NCBI RefSeq assembly: GCF_964204865.1
Contig: NC_135254.1
Span: forward strand, 13,335,001-13,399,000
Length of the DNA: 64,000 bases
Origin: Styela clava
Lineage: Eukaryota > Chordata > Ascidiacea > Stolidobranchia > Styelidae
Direction: 5' to 3'
The position numbers were made by a program, and so were the translations under genes. Every line of letters starts with the position of its first letter. Positions within the stretch are counted from its first letter, which is position 1. Shown in pieces: positions 1 to 13,300 of this stretch. Under the pieces are notes generated by a model that was not told the DNA's origin, did not search any database, and was given only the letters and a program-made list of their open reading frames with translations.

Positions 1-95
1 GTATTGCTAAGTGTATACCTTCTAAAACAAAAGAAGATTGTGTTGCAAGGTACAAACAATTAGCTGAAAGAGTCCAACAAAAGCAAAAGCGATAA
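1..95 (+). CDS. DNAJC2: DNAJC2 (ZRF1/zuotin-related) C-terminal end, partial
   Basis: The first codons of the window read, in the frame starting at base 3, IAKCIPSKTKEDCVARYKQL and then AERVQQKQKR before a TAA at 93-95. This closely matches the end of the second SANT/Myb domain and the basic tail of animal DNAJC2 as I know it (pattern IARCVPSKSKEDCIARYK..VE.VQKKK). DNAJC2 is the J-protein of the ribosome-associated complex, and its SANT repeats also bind chromatin. Only the last 30 residues are inside the window, so the J domain and the first SANT domain must lie upstream. Bases 1-2 finish a codon begun outside. No splice site is visible in this stretch, so it is the 3' part of the last coding exon. 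The match is short but specific. Confidence 0.85.
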   Translation, partial: IAKCIPSKTKEDCVARYKQLAERVQQKQKR

Positions 96-2264
96 TATAA
101 ATGTGATGACATTGATGCTTTATTGAATTTTTTTGACCCAACATAACACAGTCTACACAACAGATGTGCTTGTTTTGAGCTTCCAAAGTGAGATTATTAT
201 GAAATTTGATAAAATCACTAGTATGTCAAGTCCAGAAAACTTTAGGAAAATTCATGCCAACTTCATTTTCATAATGTAACTGCCCAAGGCTATATATATA
301 TCGTCTATTTATAAATAGACGGCATTTTCTGTTGGGATCAAGTCAATGATGGGAATGTCCATATTTAAAATAGGTTAATTTTCTGTAATCTACTTGCAGT
401 TACCTTCAATTTATATATTCTAAACAGGTTTGTTTTACAGCCTACAGGAATATAATGAGATATGTTAAATTATATCCTGTGGAATTTAACATAAATAATG
501 ATTTTAGTGCAATAACTCACATATTTCACAGATAAAAAAAAACATGATAGAGATACTGCCAAGTTATTTTGGAATAGTATTAAATTCATGTTTCACTTGA
601 ATAAATTGTTCGGACATATGTAGTCTGTAGTTATTTATTAAAAACCTTCTCTTTTTTGACTTGTATCGCTTGATGTTTGGTTGAGGTGGCTTATAAACAA
701 TGGGTGTTTTTGGTTTCTTTGATGAAACTGTAGAGTGTTAGTACTTTTTTGTGGTGTCTGCATTATTAAGCCGTAGTTATATTTCTCAATTGTTGATGTT
801 GCACAACTCAAATGAATGAAAGTGCCGGGACGTACAAAAACAGTTCTGTATGGACCGTGAGTTGTCATTGTTAACGTATAACTTATATCAAGTCATATTT
901 TTCGTAATATATAGTATAGACACCAGTGTAACATATGCTCAATTCGACACAACCATCTTTTGCCAGCGACAACTAACTATTCATTCAATCGTTTGTTTGA
1001 TTAATTTGTCCGTTTCCAATCTTTTTTTCGGTCATTGCGGTTTTGTTTAAAAATGCTAGAATTTATATTAATTTATCTGGAATTAGCTTATATATAATTG
1101 TTCTATAGCACCGATCGCTTATATTTTTGTCTGCATGAGTGAATTTTTCAAATCATCCCGTGGGCAGCATTAAAAGCTCTCGCGGGCCACATGCGCCCTG
1201 TACGTTGTGCAGGCCTGGCGTAAAGTACTTGAAGATTATGAATATTTTCTTATGATATTAACGTTTGCTGATTTAAATTTTTGTGACGATGACTTTATTT
1301 AAATGAATATTATAGTATTATGAGATATATGTTTGCGAATAAATTGTGCAGATCCAGGTTTTTCAGCAATGTTCAAGTGTATTTGCATGATATATTGTGC
1401 AATTTATTTTCATAGTAATTCTGTGCGTACGAAACAAAACTATTACGACTATGGTGCTATTTACTTACACATGCCAAATTTTATTCATGTTGAACGTATG
1501 GAAAATTGAAAAATACCAGTTAGAGATATTTATCTCACATTTGTGGTCCATGCTATAAGCAATGTTTATTACACATTCTTTTGTGATGCTGATGTTTCTT
1601 ACATTTTCGTAGGTTGAATCATGTGTTGGCAGATTTTCAAAATATCAATTTAACCTTGGTCTTTACGTAGCATATTTAATGATGTATATGTTATAAATAG
1701 ATACTCTTCTATAAAATTTATAAAGTTAGTTCTAGTATTGGACGCCATCATAATGTATTTTGCTTACAGCATACAGTTTCAGTACTGAATTATCTGTTTT
1801 ATGAAATTACCAATCGCAAGTTCATGAAACAGTCAGTATCCATGTGTTTTTGGAATATATTGAGAAATAATAATTTTCCTCCTCATTGGGTAACAGGACC
1901 TAACTGTTCACTATGCAACTATAAATCAATCACAGCTGCTAATAGTACCAAACTAAACATTGTAAGTGAAGTTGAATTTCAACCTTAAAAAATGAAATTA
2001 TAACACCATGATCCATTTTTGAGTTTTCAAAAAATTATTCAATGTCTCCATCCTGATTACTACTGCCATACATTTGTGTTTTTCATTCTATTTCAGCTGG
2101 TCAAAAATAGCTAATTCTGTGTGTGGCTTTATTTGTAAATGTATTAGTGTGTTATCGCCATATTATTTTTAAATTTCATGTAACAAGCCAAGACAATGTG
2201 TTACACTTTTGATCACCAGAAGAGAGTATAGGAAATATGTTTATGTTAAATTTTCTGTTGCTAG
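96..2264 (+). other. 3'UTR-like / intergenic stretch after DNAJC2
   Basis: AT-rich DNA without a supportable coding exon. It probably contains the long 3'UTR of the upstream gene, because the first convincing paired poly(A) signals are at 2265-2298. A pyrimidine-rich acceptor-like site ending in CAG lies at 2096. A short GC-richer patch at about 1146-1210 (cgcgggccacatgcgccc, then gtgcaggcctgg) resembles the end of a hAT element and is probably a decayed remnant. Confidence 0.45.
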
Positions 2265-2298
2265 AATAAAGTTTATTGTCTATTCAGAAATAAATAAA
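2265..2298 (+). terminator. Poly(A) signal cluster upstream of FAHD1
   Basis: AATAAA occurs at 2265-2270 and again, overlapping, at 2289-2294 and 2293-2298. These are the likely cleavage signals for the upstream transcript (DNAJC2). The FAHD1 start codon follows at 2342, so the two genes are packed almost end to end. Confidence 0.5.
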
Positions 2299-2341
2299 AA
2301 TTCCATATATCAATTAATAAAAGTGCTGTGTGACCATCATA

Positions 2342-2998
2342 ATGACACAACAGGCAATATCCAGGTTTTGGGAATGGGGTAGAAAGATATTATGTGTGGG
2401 CCGAAATTATCGTGAACATTGCTTAGAGTTGAAAAACCCTTTACCAAAACAGCCATTGATCTTCACTAAACCAACATCAGCATATCTCAAAGAAGGCAAC
2501 AGTATTGTCATACCAAAAGGATGTGAGGAAGTCCACCATGAAGTTGAACTTGGAATTGTGATCGGAAAACCGGGAACAAAAGTAACAGAAAACAATGCAA
2601 TGGAACATGTTGCTGGATATGTACTAGCCCTTGACATGACAGCAAGAGATTGGCAATCGGTCGCTAAATCAAAAGGCTGGCCATGGACAATGGCAAAGGG
2701 ATTTGATACCTCATGCCCAATTGGAAACTTTATTCCTAAAGAAGACTTGAAGGATCCTCACAATTTAGATATTTGGTTGAAAGTGAATGGACTTGAAAAA
2801 CAAAAAGGCAATACTTCTGATATGATATTCAATATACCTTTTCTCATTAGCTTCATAAGTCAGCACATTAGTCTTGAAAGTGGGGATCTTATCTTAACTG
2901 GCACACCTGAAGGTGTGGGACCTGTACATGCAAATGATGTGATAGATTGTGGGCTAGGAGGTGATTTTACAATGAGTTTTAATGTTACTAAAGATTGA
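2342..2998 (+). CDS. FAHD1: FAHD1, acylpyruvase / oxaloacetate decarboxylase
   Basis: Single-exon gene of 218 codons plus TGA. Its product belongs to the fumarylacetoacetate hydrolase superfamily. FAHD1 is a mitochondrial enzyme that hydrolyses acylpyruvates and decarboxylates oxaloacetate, using Mg2+. The N-terminus MTQQAISRFWEWGRKILCVG followed by RNYREH matches animal FAHD1 nearly residue for residue. H26 and E29 fit the family's catalytic His-Glu pair. The metal ligands are visible as the two Glu of HHEVELG (E67, E69) and the Asp of LDMTARD (D98). The loop ending TGTPEGVGPV near the C-terminus is also typical. The length equals the family's usual length of about 220 aa. I start at the ATG at 2342: an in-frame GTG at 2330 is not a plausible eukaryotic start, and a stop lies at 2318-2320. 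No intron is seen. The reading frame looks functional. Confidence 0.95.
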   Translation: MTQQAISRFWEWGRKILCVGRNYREHCLELKNPLPKQPLIFTKPTSAYLKEGNSIVIPKGCEEVHHEVELGIVIGKPGTKVTENNAMEHVAGYVLALDMTARDWQSVAKSKGWPWTMAKGFDTSCPIGNFIPKEDLKDPHNLDIWLKVNGLEKQKGNTSDMIFNIPFLISFISQHISLESGDLILTGTPEGVGPVHANDVIDCGLGGDFTMSFNVTKD

Positions 2999-3678
2999 TT
3001 CATTTGATTGTTATGCAGTCCACCGAGCAAAATATCCTAGCTAACTTTGTGCAATTGTCTTCTATCATTTTCAACTTGATGCCAATATTATCTAAGATGC
3101 CGAAGCTTTTAATAATTTGAATTTCAATATTTTGAGCTAAGATTTCCTAGTGTTTACTTTACATTATTTCATATCAATTATTCTCTAATGTCATCGTTAA
3201 TTGTTGTTTTCTATTCATCTGCAACTATCTGCAATAGTTATTAGGACCGTTGTGTTTAGATTCGTCTAGGTCTAGGCGAACTGTGCACTCAATTTAATGA
3301 TTACATTCGCTAATACATTGAGTGCAGCAATAGGTTTGTAAACTGCAAAATAGGATGCTATTTGATCATTAAATTCTATCATAATTATTTATCATTATGT
3401 TGTGTGTACATAAATTGTTGAGAAAAAAAGCTCATATTTTGTGGTAGTAACTGGGTGGATGGTATGTTGAAAGATATTGGTCTTGCCAGACACTGGGACT
3501 GTCAGCAATATACTTCCGAATAAATCAGGTTGCAGCAAGGACAGGCACATTTTCGTTCTATATGTACTTCCTCTGCTGCGTGATTAGCGAAAATATTGAA
3601 CCCAGATACTGCATTCGACAAACTCAACCGAACGGTGGCGACTCGAGCGTTGCTTTTGTAGGATCGGATACTGGAGGT
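2999..3678 (+). other. FAHD1 3'UTR and downstream DNA
   Basis: No coding exon is seen. An AATAAA near 3518 is a candidate poly(A) signal for FAHD1. The stretch ends at the target duplication of the hAT element that starts at 3687. Confidence 0.4.
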
Positions 3679-3686
3679 ATAGTGAG

Positions 3687-4822
3687 TAGAGATGTACCGA
3701 TACCACTTTTGTCGCCGATACCAGCTAAAAACGTCGATACCGATACGCCGATACTACAAAAAGGCCGATATTCCGATACCGATACTATGTAATTATTACT
3801 TAATTAGGTATGCTGTGTAGGGCAGACGGGTTAAAACAATGGTCTTTAAGCATTGTTCATAGTACACATTATTTCAGATCGAAAAAAAAAGATATATATA
3901 TCACATAATATGAAACTAATGTTTGGTATCCATATGCTGTAACTGATTAAGATACATTGTACAGTAACGCTAGTAATCTCGGTGTTCAATTAGAAAACTC
4001 ATAAGCCGGGATGTCCAATTTGAATTAAAAGTTAATATCGCGAGCTTCGAATATCGTTATTCGTGTTTAAAAGAATATCGAATATCACCCACACATTCTA
4101 GCGCCGCCGTCCTACGTTCAAATTAAAAGCATTTTACAAATATTTAATTTAGTGGCTAATCAAGGCCCACCGATAACCGTTGAGGATGTTTTTTTACTTC
4201 CCTATTTTATAATATTTTACAATTGCTATCTTATATTTTGACTCAGTCTAGGGCTAGGCGGTCAAGTCAATATATCTATAAAGAAATCGTGTAGTTAAGC
4301 AGAATTAAAATTAATACCTGTGTAGTGGGATAATTGTGTCGGAATTTAGTTTATCGATGTCGACGGACTAAATGACACTCGTACTTGACGACAAACAGTC
4401 AGAATTTATACCTGTGCCAAAAGTCCATGTGCCGTTAATAAGGAAGGACCCCAATTCTACTGTATGATTTAAAACTGGGCTCCTAGTTGCTTTTTGTTAT
4501 GTGCTGTGTTGATATATTTCTTCATAAAAACTATGTAATATTAAAAATGTCAATATAAAAATTTGACAGCGAAAATAGCCAAATTAGTTGAGCTAGTTTA
4601 GATGATAAATAGCTAAAAACATGTGAATCCTATTCTCTCGCGGGGGTGGGGACATGTATGGCTCATAGCTCACGATCTCTCCAGATAAAAATAAATTAAA
4701 AAGTAGTATTGCAACTTATCTTTTAAAACATTTTGGACCATATCAAAAAGGTAAATATATCGGCAATATCGGCCTTAATCTAATCGATACCGATACATGG
4801 CCGATACATCGGTACATCTCTA
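3687..4822. mobile_element. hAT-type non-autonomous DNA transposon (1136 bp)
   Basis: The left end reads TAGAGATGTACCGATACC and the right end reads GGTACATCTCTA, an inverted pair. Both ends carry further repeats of GATACCGATA-type words. The element is flanked by a perfect 8-bp direct duplication, atagtgag, at 3679-3686 and 4823-4830. An 8-bp target duplication with a TAGAGATG-type terminus is characteristic of the hAT superfamily. No transposase frame is seen inside, so it moved with an enzyme supplied in trans. The intact target site suggests a fairly young insertion. Confidence 0.85.
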
Positions 4823-4830
4823 ATAGTGAG

Positions 4831-7320
4831 CGGTTCCATCATTTTTTTTCCTATTCTCCGAGATGAAAACAGATATATAAAATCCTACTCTTCACTCTGG
4901 CAAACTAATTATGTTTAGCATAATCCCACAACATAGATCCGCCTCACTGCAACTATTAAGTCTGTGGGTCGTCATATGCATAACTAGCATTTTCCAGGTG
5001 GAAAACAGCATTTGCCTATAACTCAAGTACTTTTGACAGACAAATAAACATATTTCCATCATAAATTTTTATAAATGGTCAGTTCGCCACATAATAAAGC
5101 AACAGATGATAAGGCGAAGAAGTACAAATAAATAAAGAAATATATTAAATCTGTACAGCAGAGTGCGTTGGGGTCACCACACGTTAATGTCACAAGATAA
5201 AGCAAAATAACACTGAAAGAAGGCTAATAAAAAGGCCACAATATCATTTGAAGTTAAAATTACGTCTTTTATCCCATCACTGGTTATTGTTGGTATTTAA
5301 ATCTAATCACAGCGTTTGCCATCGCAATTGATAGCAGATTGTTGTTTATTGACTATCTGGGGGAATTCATGTTCTTGAGTTTTCTTCTTTCCAAGCATTA
5401 ACAGTTCAATTGCTATTTATATTTAGTTGATCATTAAGTTTATGTCGAGCAAAAGCATTTTGTACGTGCCATAAAAGGTGTTGTAAATACAGCTCGGATA
5501 TGCAAAATTGTTCATATCTACTGGTATTTGTGAAAGTATCCATGGCAGGAAATATTCCAATAAATCCAAATATGGTACAACCAAATGAAATGTAAGAATC
5601 ATTTACATTTTTCTGAAGAGTTTCTTCATGAGTTATTGCATTCAGTTATCAATTTCTGATTAAAATAGACCTAGAGCAGTAGTTTTCAATTTTTTTTGGG
5701 GTAGCGGAGACCGATAAAATATTCCAGAGACTCAGAAGCACCCTATAGTTGAATTGTCTTATGAAAAAAAAATACCATTGGAATAAATTTAAATACTCAA
5801 AATTTATCTAAAGCCAAAATTGGAAAACAAAATGATCCGGAACTCCGGATGCAAACCACTGGCCTGAGGCTACATATTTCCACCAATTCCAATTTACAGA
5901 CAATAAACTGAAGTCAAGAAAAGGGACCTCCTGAAGTATGTGCACCAAGATGGCACACAACCTGCGACATCTTGGTGCGCATACTTCAGGAGTACCAAGA
6001 AAAGCCCTTATACATTCATTTAACATTCCTGAGTTGTACTTACAGTTTTGAGTTGATAACAAATTTACACTGATTTGAGAAAAAAAATCTTAAAACTAAA
6101 TTATTCTTCAAACACTACATATATTCACAAATTTGGATTCACCTAAAAAGCAATAACTATAAAACAATAGGTAGTTTATTTGATATATGTGCATTGTGCA
6201 CTACAAAGCCCACATTAGGCTTACTGGCATTGAACTTTTAAAAAAAGGATGAAAAGCTTAGAAAACAATCTGTATGGAGTCAAAACACCTTCAATGTGGA
6301 ATGTTCTGAATACTCATTCGAGGATCGCATTTATCTGAAGCATCAATCGAAACATCCTAGTGGGATAGCATTTTCAAATTTATCTCGAGGATAGATAAGA
6401 CAGCTTAATAGCAAAGTAAACCATGGCTTCTAGTCCATGCCAGGTATGGAAACAATCAGTCATTTGTTCTACACAGTACAAATTTAAACTTTGTGCGCTA
6501 TTGGTTCTATTAATTTGAAAACAATACAGATGTTACCAAACAACATATTGAAAATCATCCCACAAGCTGATTTTATTTTATTACTGATTTGGCAGTGTTT
6601 TTTTTTTGTTCCGGGAGACAAAATAAAAGACATAGGACACACAAATACATGCTGAATAACGCAAAAAGTATTAGGTAATGCAGTATTTTCCAAGTTTCAA
6701 AAGTCACATTTCTCAGACGAGTATAATAAAATCTCAATTAAAATTCATCGAGTATATGTTGGAATTTCACATCCACATAAATATCTCAGGCCGTGAAATT
6801 GAATTGATTACTTTTAGTTAGTTTTACATGAATAATTAAAAATTATGCCTAAATAACCTTAAATTTCGGTTGAAACATGTTTTTTGATTTCATTTCAGTA
6901 ACTATATCAACATTGGTTATACAAATTAGCATCACACACTTAATCTCAGATTTCAAAGCCAAATTAGTTGAGTGACTTCTACACCCATATATGGTAAAAA
7001 AAATTATTACAACTCTGTACCAAAACACAGCAAATGGATATGTAAGGCTTATCTAAATCCTTATTAGTTAGTATTAGGAACCTTGCTTTTCCGCCGATCA
7101 TGGACAAACTAAAGTCAATGTAAAAATCAACATTTCAAAGAAACAATAAAAGTAATAATGAAAGCACCAATTGGCAGATTAAAGAAAGAAAATAGGCTAA
7201 AAAATTGGGTGGGGCTGTCGTGCGCAGGCATATGGTGGATACTCTTCACATCATAAACTAAAATTTCATTTTTGGTAAAGAAGTTAAAAAAAAGAGTGAA
7301 AAAATGTTCTGAGATTTTCA
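4831..7320. other. Intergenic / GRB 3' flank
   Basis: AT-rich DNA between the hAT element and the stop codon of the GRB-family gene. The right part is presumably the 3'UTR of that minus-strand gene, but I cannot place its poly(A) site with confidence. It contains the short palindromic MITE at 5924-5996. No exon recognised. Confidence 0.4.
5924..5996. mobile_element. Short palindromic MITE, copy A (internally deleted)
   Basis: The left arm reads ggacctcctgaagtatgtgc and the right arm gtgcgcatacttcaggagta, so the arms pair as an inverted repeat around 'accaagatggc'. At 73 bp this copy lacks the central part present in the copies at 7802, 11885 and 20223. Hairpin-forming termini with almost no spacer mark it as a miniature inverted-repeat element. 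Confidence 0.7.
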
Positions 7321-10300
7321 CTATGAATAACTTGATATTGCTTCATGCTGTAACTGACATGGTAAAGTACCTCTGTTCAGTCTATGAAAATCAATGAGTT
7401 GAATAAGATCTGCAAACCTTGTTTCACCATTATCGAGTGAAAAGCACCACTGTCCGTCCACTTCAATCTAAAAATAATAGAAAGATTAAGAAACTGCAAT
7501 ATATTTAACAATTTTTTTATATAACGTAACAAAGATTTCAATACCGAAGAAAAATTTTGTGTACCAGAGCTGGAGTATGCAACCTTTAATACATGAAGGC
7601 CAGATACAAGTACCTTTTTTAACATAGGCTTTCTAGTAGTTGCACGCACAAAAATTTTGGTTATTGATCCTATGACATGCGTTGTTCACTTCGCACAAGC
7701 TAGCTTCGAGCATTGTAATGTCATGTGCATAAATTGAACTTTGCACTGCGAAGGGATTGGAATCACTCGCACGTTCCAGATTAAACTAAAGTAAAAACTC
7801 AGACCTCCTGGAGTATGCGCACCAAGATGGCGCACAACCTGAACTAAGGTTGTGTACCAGGTAAGGGTTCAGGTTCTGCAACATCATGGTGCGCATACTT
7901 CAGGAGTACCAAAAACTCGTTTCCAAATTGGCACTTATTGGCGAGCCGCACAATTTTTTCTTGCACACCCGTAGGTTGCACACCCCTTTACTAGAGTATC
8001 AACCAACCAGCTTCATCAAGCTTTGAACTACGACTCAGGTTTGATAATTTTTTTTTCAATAAATTATTAGTAACCCAGGAATGAATGATGGTGAAGATGA
8101 AAATATAAAAGACGGGAGCATATTTACACATAAAACACATTGAAAAACCTATTCTATCAATATAATAAGTGAATATACAAGAAAAAAATCTAATTTGAAA
8201 AAAATCCAGAAATTAGTAAAATCAAAAAATAAATGATCACAATTCCCATTTTCTCACCAATATTGATATCTAAACTGAAGACCTATGAACAAGATAGAAA
8301 ATCTACTCAAAGACTTTTTCATGAAAAAGATAATTTCAATGATATATTACTTATAGGAATGTGGGCTTGTGATTCCACATTTGACAAACTTACATGAAAC
8401 TGCAATTAAATGTTGTATAATAAATTAATACAGACAAATTGAATTGTCTTACCTGGCTAACAGCGATGTGCTTTATTTTCTGGTTATGGCACAACGTTAT
8501 AACAAAACCTCCAGGTATACGATGACTGTCCCGAACTAAGTATGACCTGAAACAAATTATTGAATATTAGATTTGAATCAAGATGAGTTTGTTAAAGAAT
8601 TATTAAAACATATCGGCATTGACTAATATTAGAACAGTGAAAAATGATGAAAAATTTTAACAAGTGTCACATAGGGATGTCCATATCCAACAGTGTGTAT
8701 ACAACACTTCAGACTGAATTTTTGTTCGAGTTTGATGAAGACACAAAAAAGCTTTCTCACCCTTCTATGAGTCCTTGTCTATGAAGAACTTCTGCAGCAT
8801 CTTCTCTTGATATTTTGCCATAAAACCATGGTTGTGTCTGATGTATTGCTGAAAGGAGTAAATATCAATATTATACAATGAAAAATGATGAAATATTATG
8901 GATGGAATCATGTGAACCAGGGGTGTGCAACATTTTTCGTTGACAACTTCGGACATCTAGTCTGGCAACACAAAAAATTTAATTTTTGCAGAGTAGCAAA
9001 ATACCCAATATCTTGAGTTCACCCATAGTCTGAGCTACAGCTTACAATAAACGATAAATAAAATAAAAAAACAAGGTTGAATACAAACAATGCAGCACTT
9101 ACATCGGGCAATCCAAGCCATCTGCTGAGTAGGTGCGGAACTTCCATTCATATCTGAGAATTAATGTTTAAATTTAGTTTTGCTTTTACGATAACTGAAT
9201 TATTTCACATGTCATATCGGTAAACTCCTATCACACTATTTTCACTCTTAATTGCAAGACATTTTTCTATCCCTATTATAGATGTGAAACCTGTTAAAAT
9301 TGCTACCTGCATGACATGATCCAACATGAGCATGTGATCTTATTATCTTTCTTCTCCATGATGTTTGTTGTTCCAGTTCCATCATTGCGAGTTCACTTGG
9401 ATCACTGATGACTCTTCCCTGATTTCCACTGAAATCCATTGCGACCAGGTTATTTTCAGATGAACTTAACTGAAAATGGAAAAATTGCATATGAAAGAAA
9501 TCAGTTATAAGTTGGGTTGCGTAAGACTAATTCCCTATCCTTCCTCTGTGCCTTTATTTTATGTTAGTGGTTCGTATGTATATACCAAAGTCAGACTTCC
9601 TCATACAAACGGTTACAATAAGTAAATCCAATAGAAATCACCTTAAGCTAATACAAGATAGTGAGGCATGTAAACTGTGGAAGTTTACCTGCTTTTGGAT
9701 ACAAACAAACCATATATCGTATCTTCAAGTAAGATACCCTGGAACATTTTTGGACATATCGTTTTCGATATGACATATGTTACTGTTGGGAAAAAAAATC
9801 TAAAACGTTTCAACCAATCAGGCAATCACTTCCTAATTTTCAGCAACTTAAGATTGAAGATGCTCTCAATGAGAATTGGTTTTAATTTGTTTCATATTTT
9901 CTAGGTTCCCTTAGTCTCAAATATCCCAACAATAACATATCAGGTCCACTCTATTGTTTTATTGTTTTGCACCAAATTTCGCCGATTATAAAATTGCGCC
10001 ACCAAGTGATTTTTATTTGATCGAGTTTGAACAGTCAATGAACACTGTATGTTTGAGTTATAATAGTCTACTGGAAACAAGCTTCATTTAAATGTGTATT
10101 GCAACTTGTATAATTACAAACTGCAAAGTTGAGCACTTATTCGAAGTTGAATTGGTAAGAATAGAACAAGAATTCATCACATATTTTCTGTAATAGGAGA
10201 AATTTATTCAATGACAAATTACATTATGACTGTTGGAAAGTTGCTCTAGTCATTCACAGCTGTGAGATATTTAAGTAAACTGTCAAAATCGTGATCATCA

Positions 10301-13300
10301 AAAGTCATTTCCCAATTTATTTGTTTAGGTTTTCCACCATCAACTTGGAATCGTTAAATATTAATCTCAGCTTATTCAAATTCAACTGTCAATAATTCTT
10401 TCCAATAATTTTATCAAAAACAAAAAATACTTGGAAAATCAAAATCTTAAACAAAATAAAATCCAGGCGTTGTCCAGATATTGACGAAACTACTTATGAG
10501 CTAAAACCTAGGATAAGCAATAAAGCAGATTAAGGTTCATTACATATGTTCCATCAAGCGCTCTCAATCACAACTATTTTGCAATAGCAGTTCACGATCC
10601 AGACAGCATGGCTGGAGATACATTCAAAAAAATGAGACAAACTATTGGTGCTTTACGTTGAAATTCAATGGCTTTGATATACTTACTGGAGCTGAAGACC
10701 TCAGTCTTGAAAATACTGTCGCACCTCTCCGCCTGGCGTTGACGTAACATTCATGAAATCTGTTTCCGTTCTGTTTTGCAAACATAAGAGATTAATTAAT
10801 AATTAGTTAATTTCTATTTTAAATTAATTAATATTTATGTGAAGGATGCACAACTGGTATTACTTTATTCGAAAACAAAATTAAGATATAAGTTGGTAAA
10901 ACGGGTCAAGAAATATTTGATGAATTAAATTTAGGCCAAGGATAAAGCTGGAATATATTCTGTAATTTTAAGGCCTATAATTGAGTATATTTTTGGGATA
11001 CCATCTTGCTGTTATTATTGTGTTGTTAGAATTCTCATTGAATATTATTCAAGCCCAATCAAGATTGAGAAAAAAAACTACAGGAAGGGATGGCATACAA
11101 TATTAAATGAAAGAAACTTTTTGGTACTGAAATAGCTATCTACAGAATAGCAAAAGGCGTTGATATTGAGAATAAACAGTAACATGAAAGTAACAGTTCT
11201 GGATTATATTTTTTTTAAATGAAATGAAACAAGAGACATTTCAAGATGATTATCAATTTTGTCAGATAGCCGACGACGGTTCAAAAGATTATTGTTAAAG
11301 AGAAAAGTTTGATTTTGACAAGCTCTTGTTCAATGAATGGTTTACGCCATTGATAACTGTACTGTCATGTTGATATATTTGTGTATTGCTCATGTTAATT
11401 TTGGCAAAAACAAGACATTTCACAGAACTAAAATACTTTATTCAGCTTAAAAGTTATAAACATGAAGTTTTCGGTGAAACAAACGCTTTAATCACAAATA
11501 ACAGGATGATGATAAGTCGCGATATTTATCCAATAAACATTCTTACAAAAGACTTACCGTAAGCCTTTCTTTGTGAATGACAAATAGATATTATGAAATA
11601 AAGATACGAACCATTATGAGTCTGATTGCATTTATCCATGCTCTTTGCTCAAGCTGACTGTCAGCGCTCAACCATTTCATATCCGGTGAACCTTTACTCT
11701 GTGAAATTATTTATATTTTAAGCGGAATAATTACGAAGGTGTGCAAATACAAAAATTCCGACTTTGTGAATGTAAAATTTTATCGGCCAGAACAACATTA
11801 ACCATTTTATATCTGGTGAATCTTTACTAAGCAAAAGTATTTATGAGCGGAATAAAGGCAAGGGTGTGTGAATATACAAAATTCGGACCTCCTGAGGTAT
11901 GTGCACCAAGATGGCGCACAACCTGAACTCAGGTTGTGTACCAGGTTAGGGTTCAGGTTGGTGCGCATACTTCAGGAGTACCAAAATTCTGACTATAAGA
12001 AAGTAAAATGCTAATCGGTTGGAACAACATTGATCATTCCATATCCGGCGAATAGGCGGAATAATAACAATGGTGTGCAAATATATAAAATTCCGATTTT
12101 TCACATTTCAAAATGCTAATCGGTCGTAGCACATTTCTTCGAACCCTCCGGCCAGTCCATTCACCGTCGCAATTATTCTAAAATTACATGCGAACGTGAC
12201 AATGAATTGCATTCCATTTATTGCGAAATTTCTCGTTGCAAAAGTACGTACTATCACTAATCGAGAAATTCAAAATTGCATAAAATTTGAAAACGTACAG
12301 ATAATATGCAATCATTTTTTGCAATGTAAATTGGAAATATTGGAGTTAGCCGAAGAAATGAAAAATTTTCTGACTGTCAGCGCTCAACCATTTCATATCT
12401 GGTGAACCTTTACTCTGTGAAATTATTTAAATTTTTAAGCGGAATAATTACAAAGGTGTGCGAATACAAAAAATTCTGACTCCATGAATGTAGAATGTTT
12501 ATCAGTGAATCTTTACTAAGAAAAAGTATTTATATTTATGAGCGGAATAATGACAAAGGTGTGAGAATATACAAAATTGTGACTATAAGAAAGTAAAATG
12601 CGAACCAGTTGGAACAACATTAATCATTCTATATCCGATGAATAAGCGGAATATTAACAATGGTGTGCAAATAGACGAAATCCCGATTTTTCACAATTCA
12701 AAATGCTAATCGGACGTAGCACATTTCGCCGAACCCTCCGGCCACTTCATTCGCAGTCGCAATTATTCTAAAATTACATGCGAACGTGACAATGAATTGC
12801 ATTGTCGTTGCAAAAGTACATACTATCACATATCGAGAAATTCAAAATTGCATGAAATTTGAAAATGTACAGATAATATGCAATCATTTTTTGCAATGTA
12901 AAGTGAAAATATTGAAGTCAGCTGAAAAAATGAAAAATTTTCAGCAACCGAATTCAAACAAGTTGTACTTATACAAACCATAACCTAAAACTTATACAGA
13001 GATTTGGAGGTTTCACTAATCTATTGAAACACGAGGTAATTATGAAACTTGTTGATTGTTTCAAATGCAAAGTTCACAGAAAACACACAAATAAGTAAAA
13101 AATAAGTTGAAACAAACATTTAAATCCACACAATATGAAAATAATTTCAAGTACAAAATCAAAACAACGTCATTCCAACACGATACTGCTATATTTGGAC
13201 TCAAAATTCCTGCAATCCTGATGGATTACCAATAAGTTCTTGTCGAAAGTTTTTAATGTGATACTCAGAATTATCTCTGCGGGATTAAAGTGTTTTTCTG

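Noticed and set aside
2330..2341. GTG as FAHD1 start, adding four residues
   Set aside because: A eukaryotic gene is expected to start at ATG; the ATG at 2342 begins exactly where FAHD1 homology starts.
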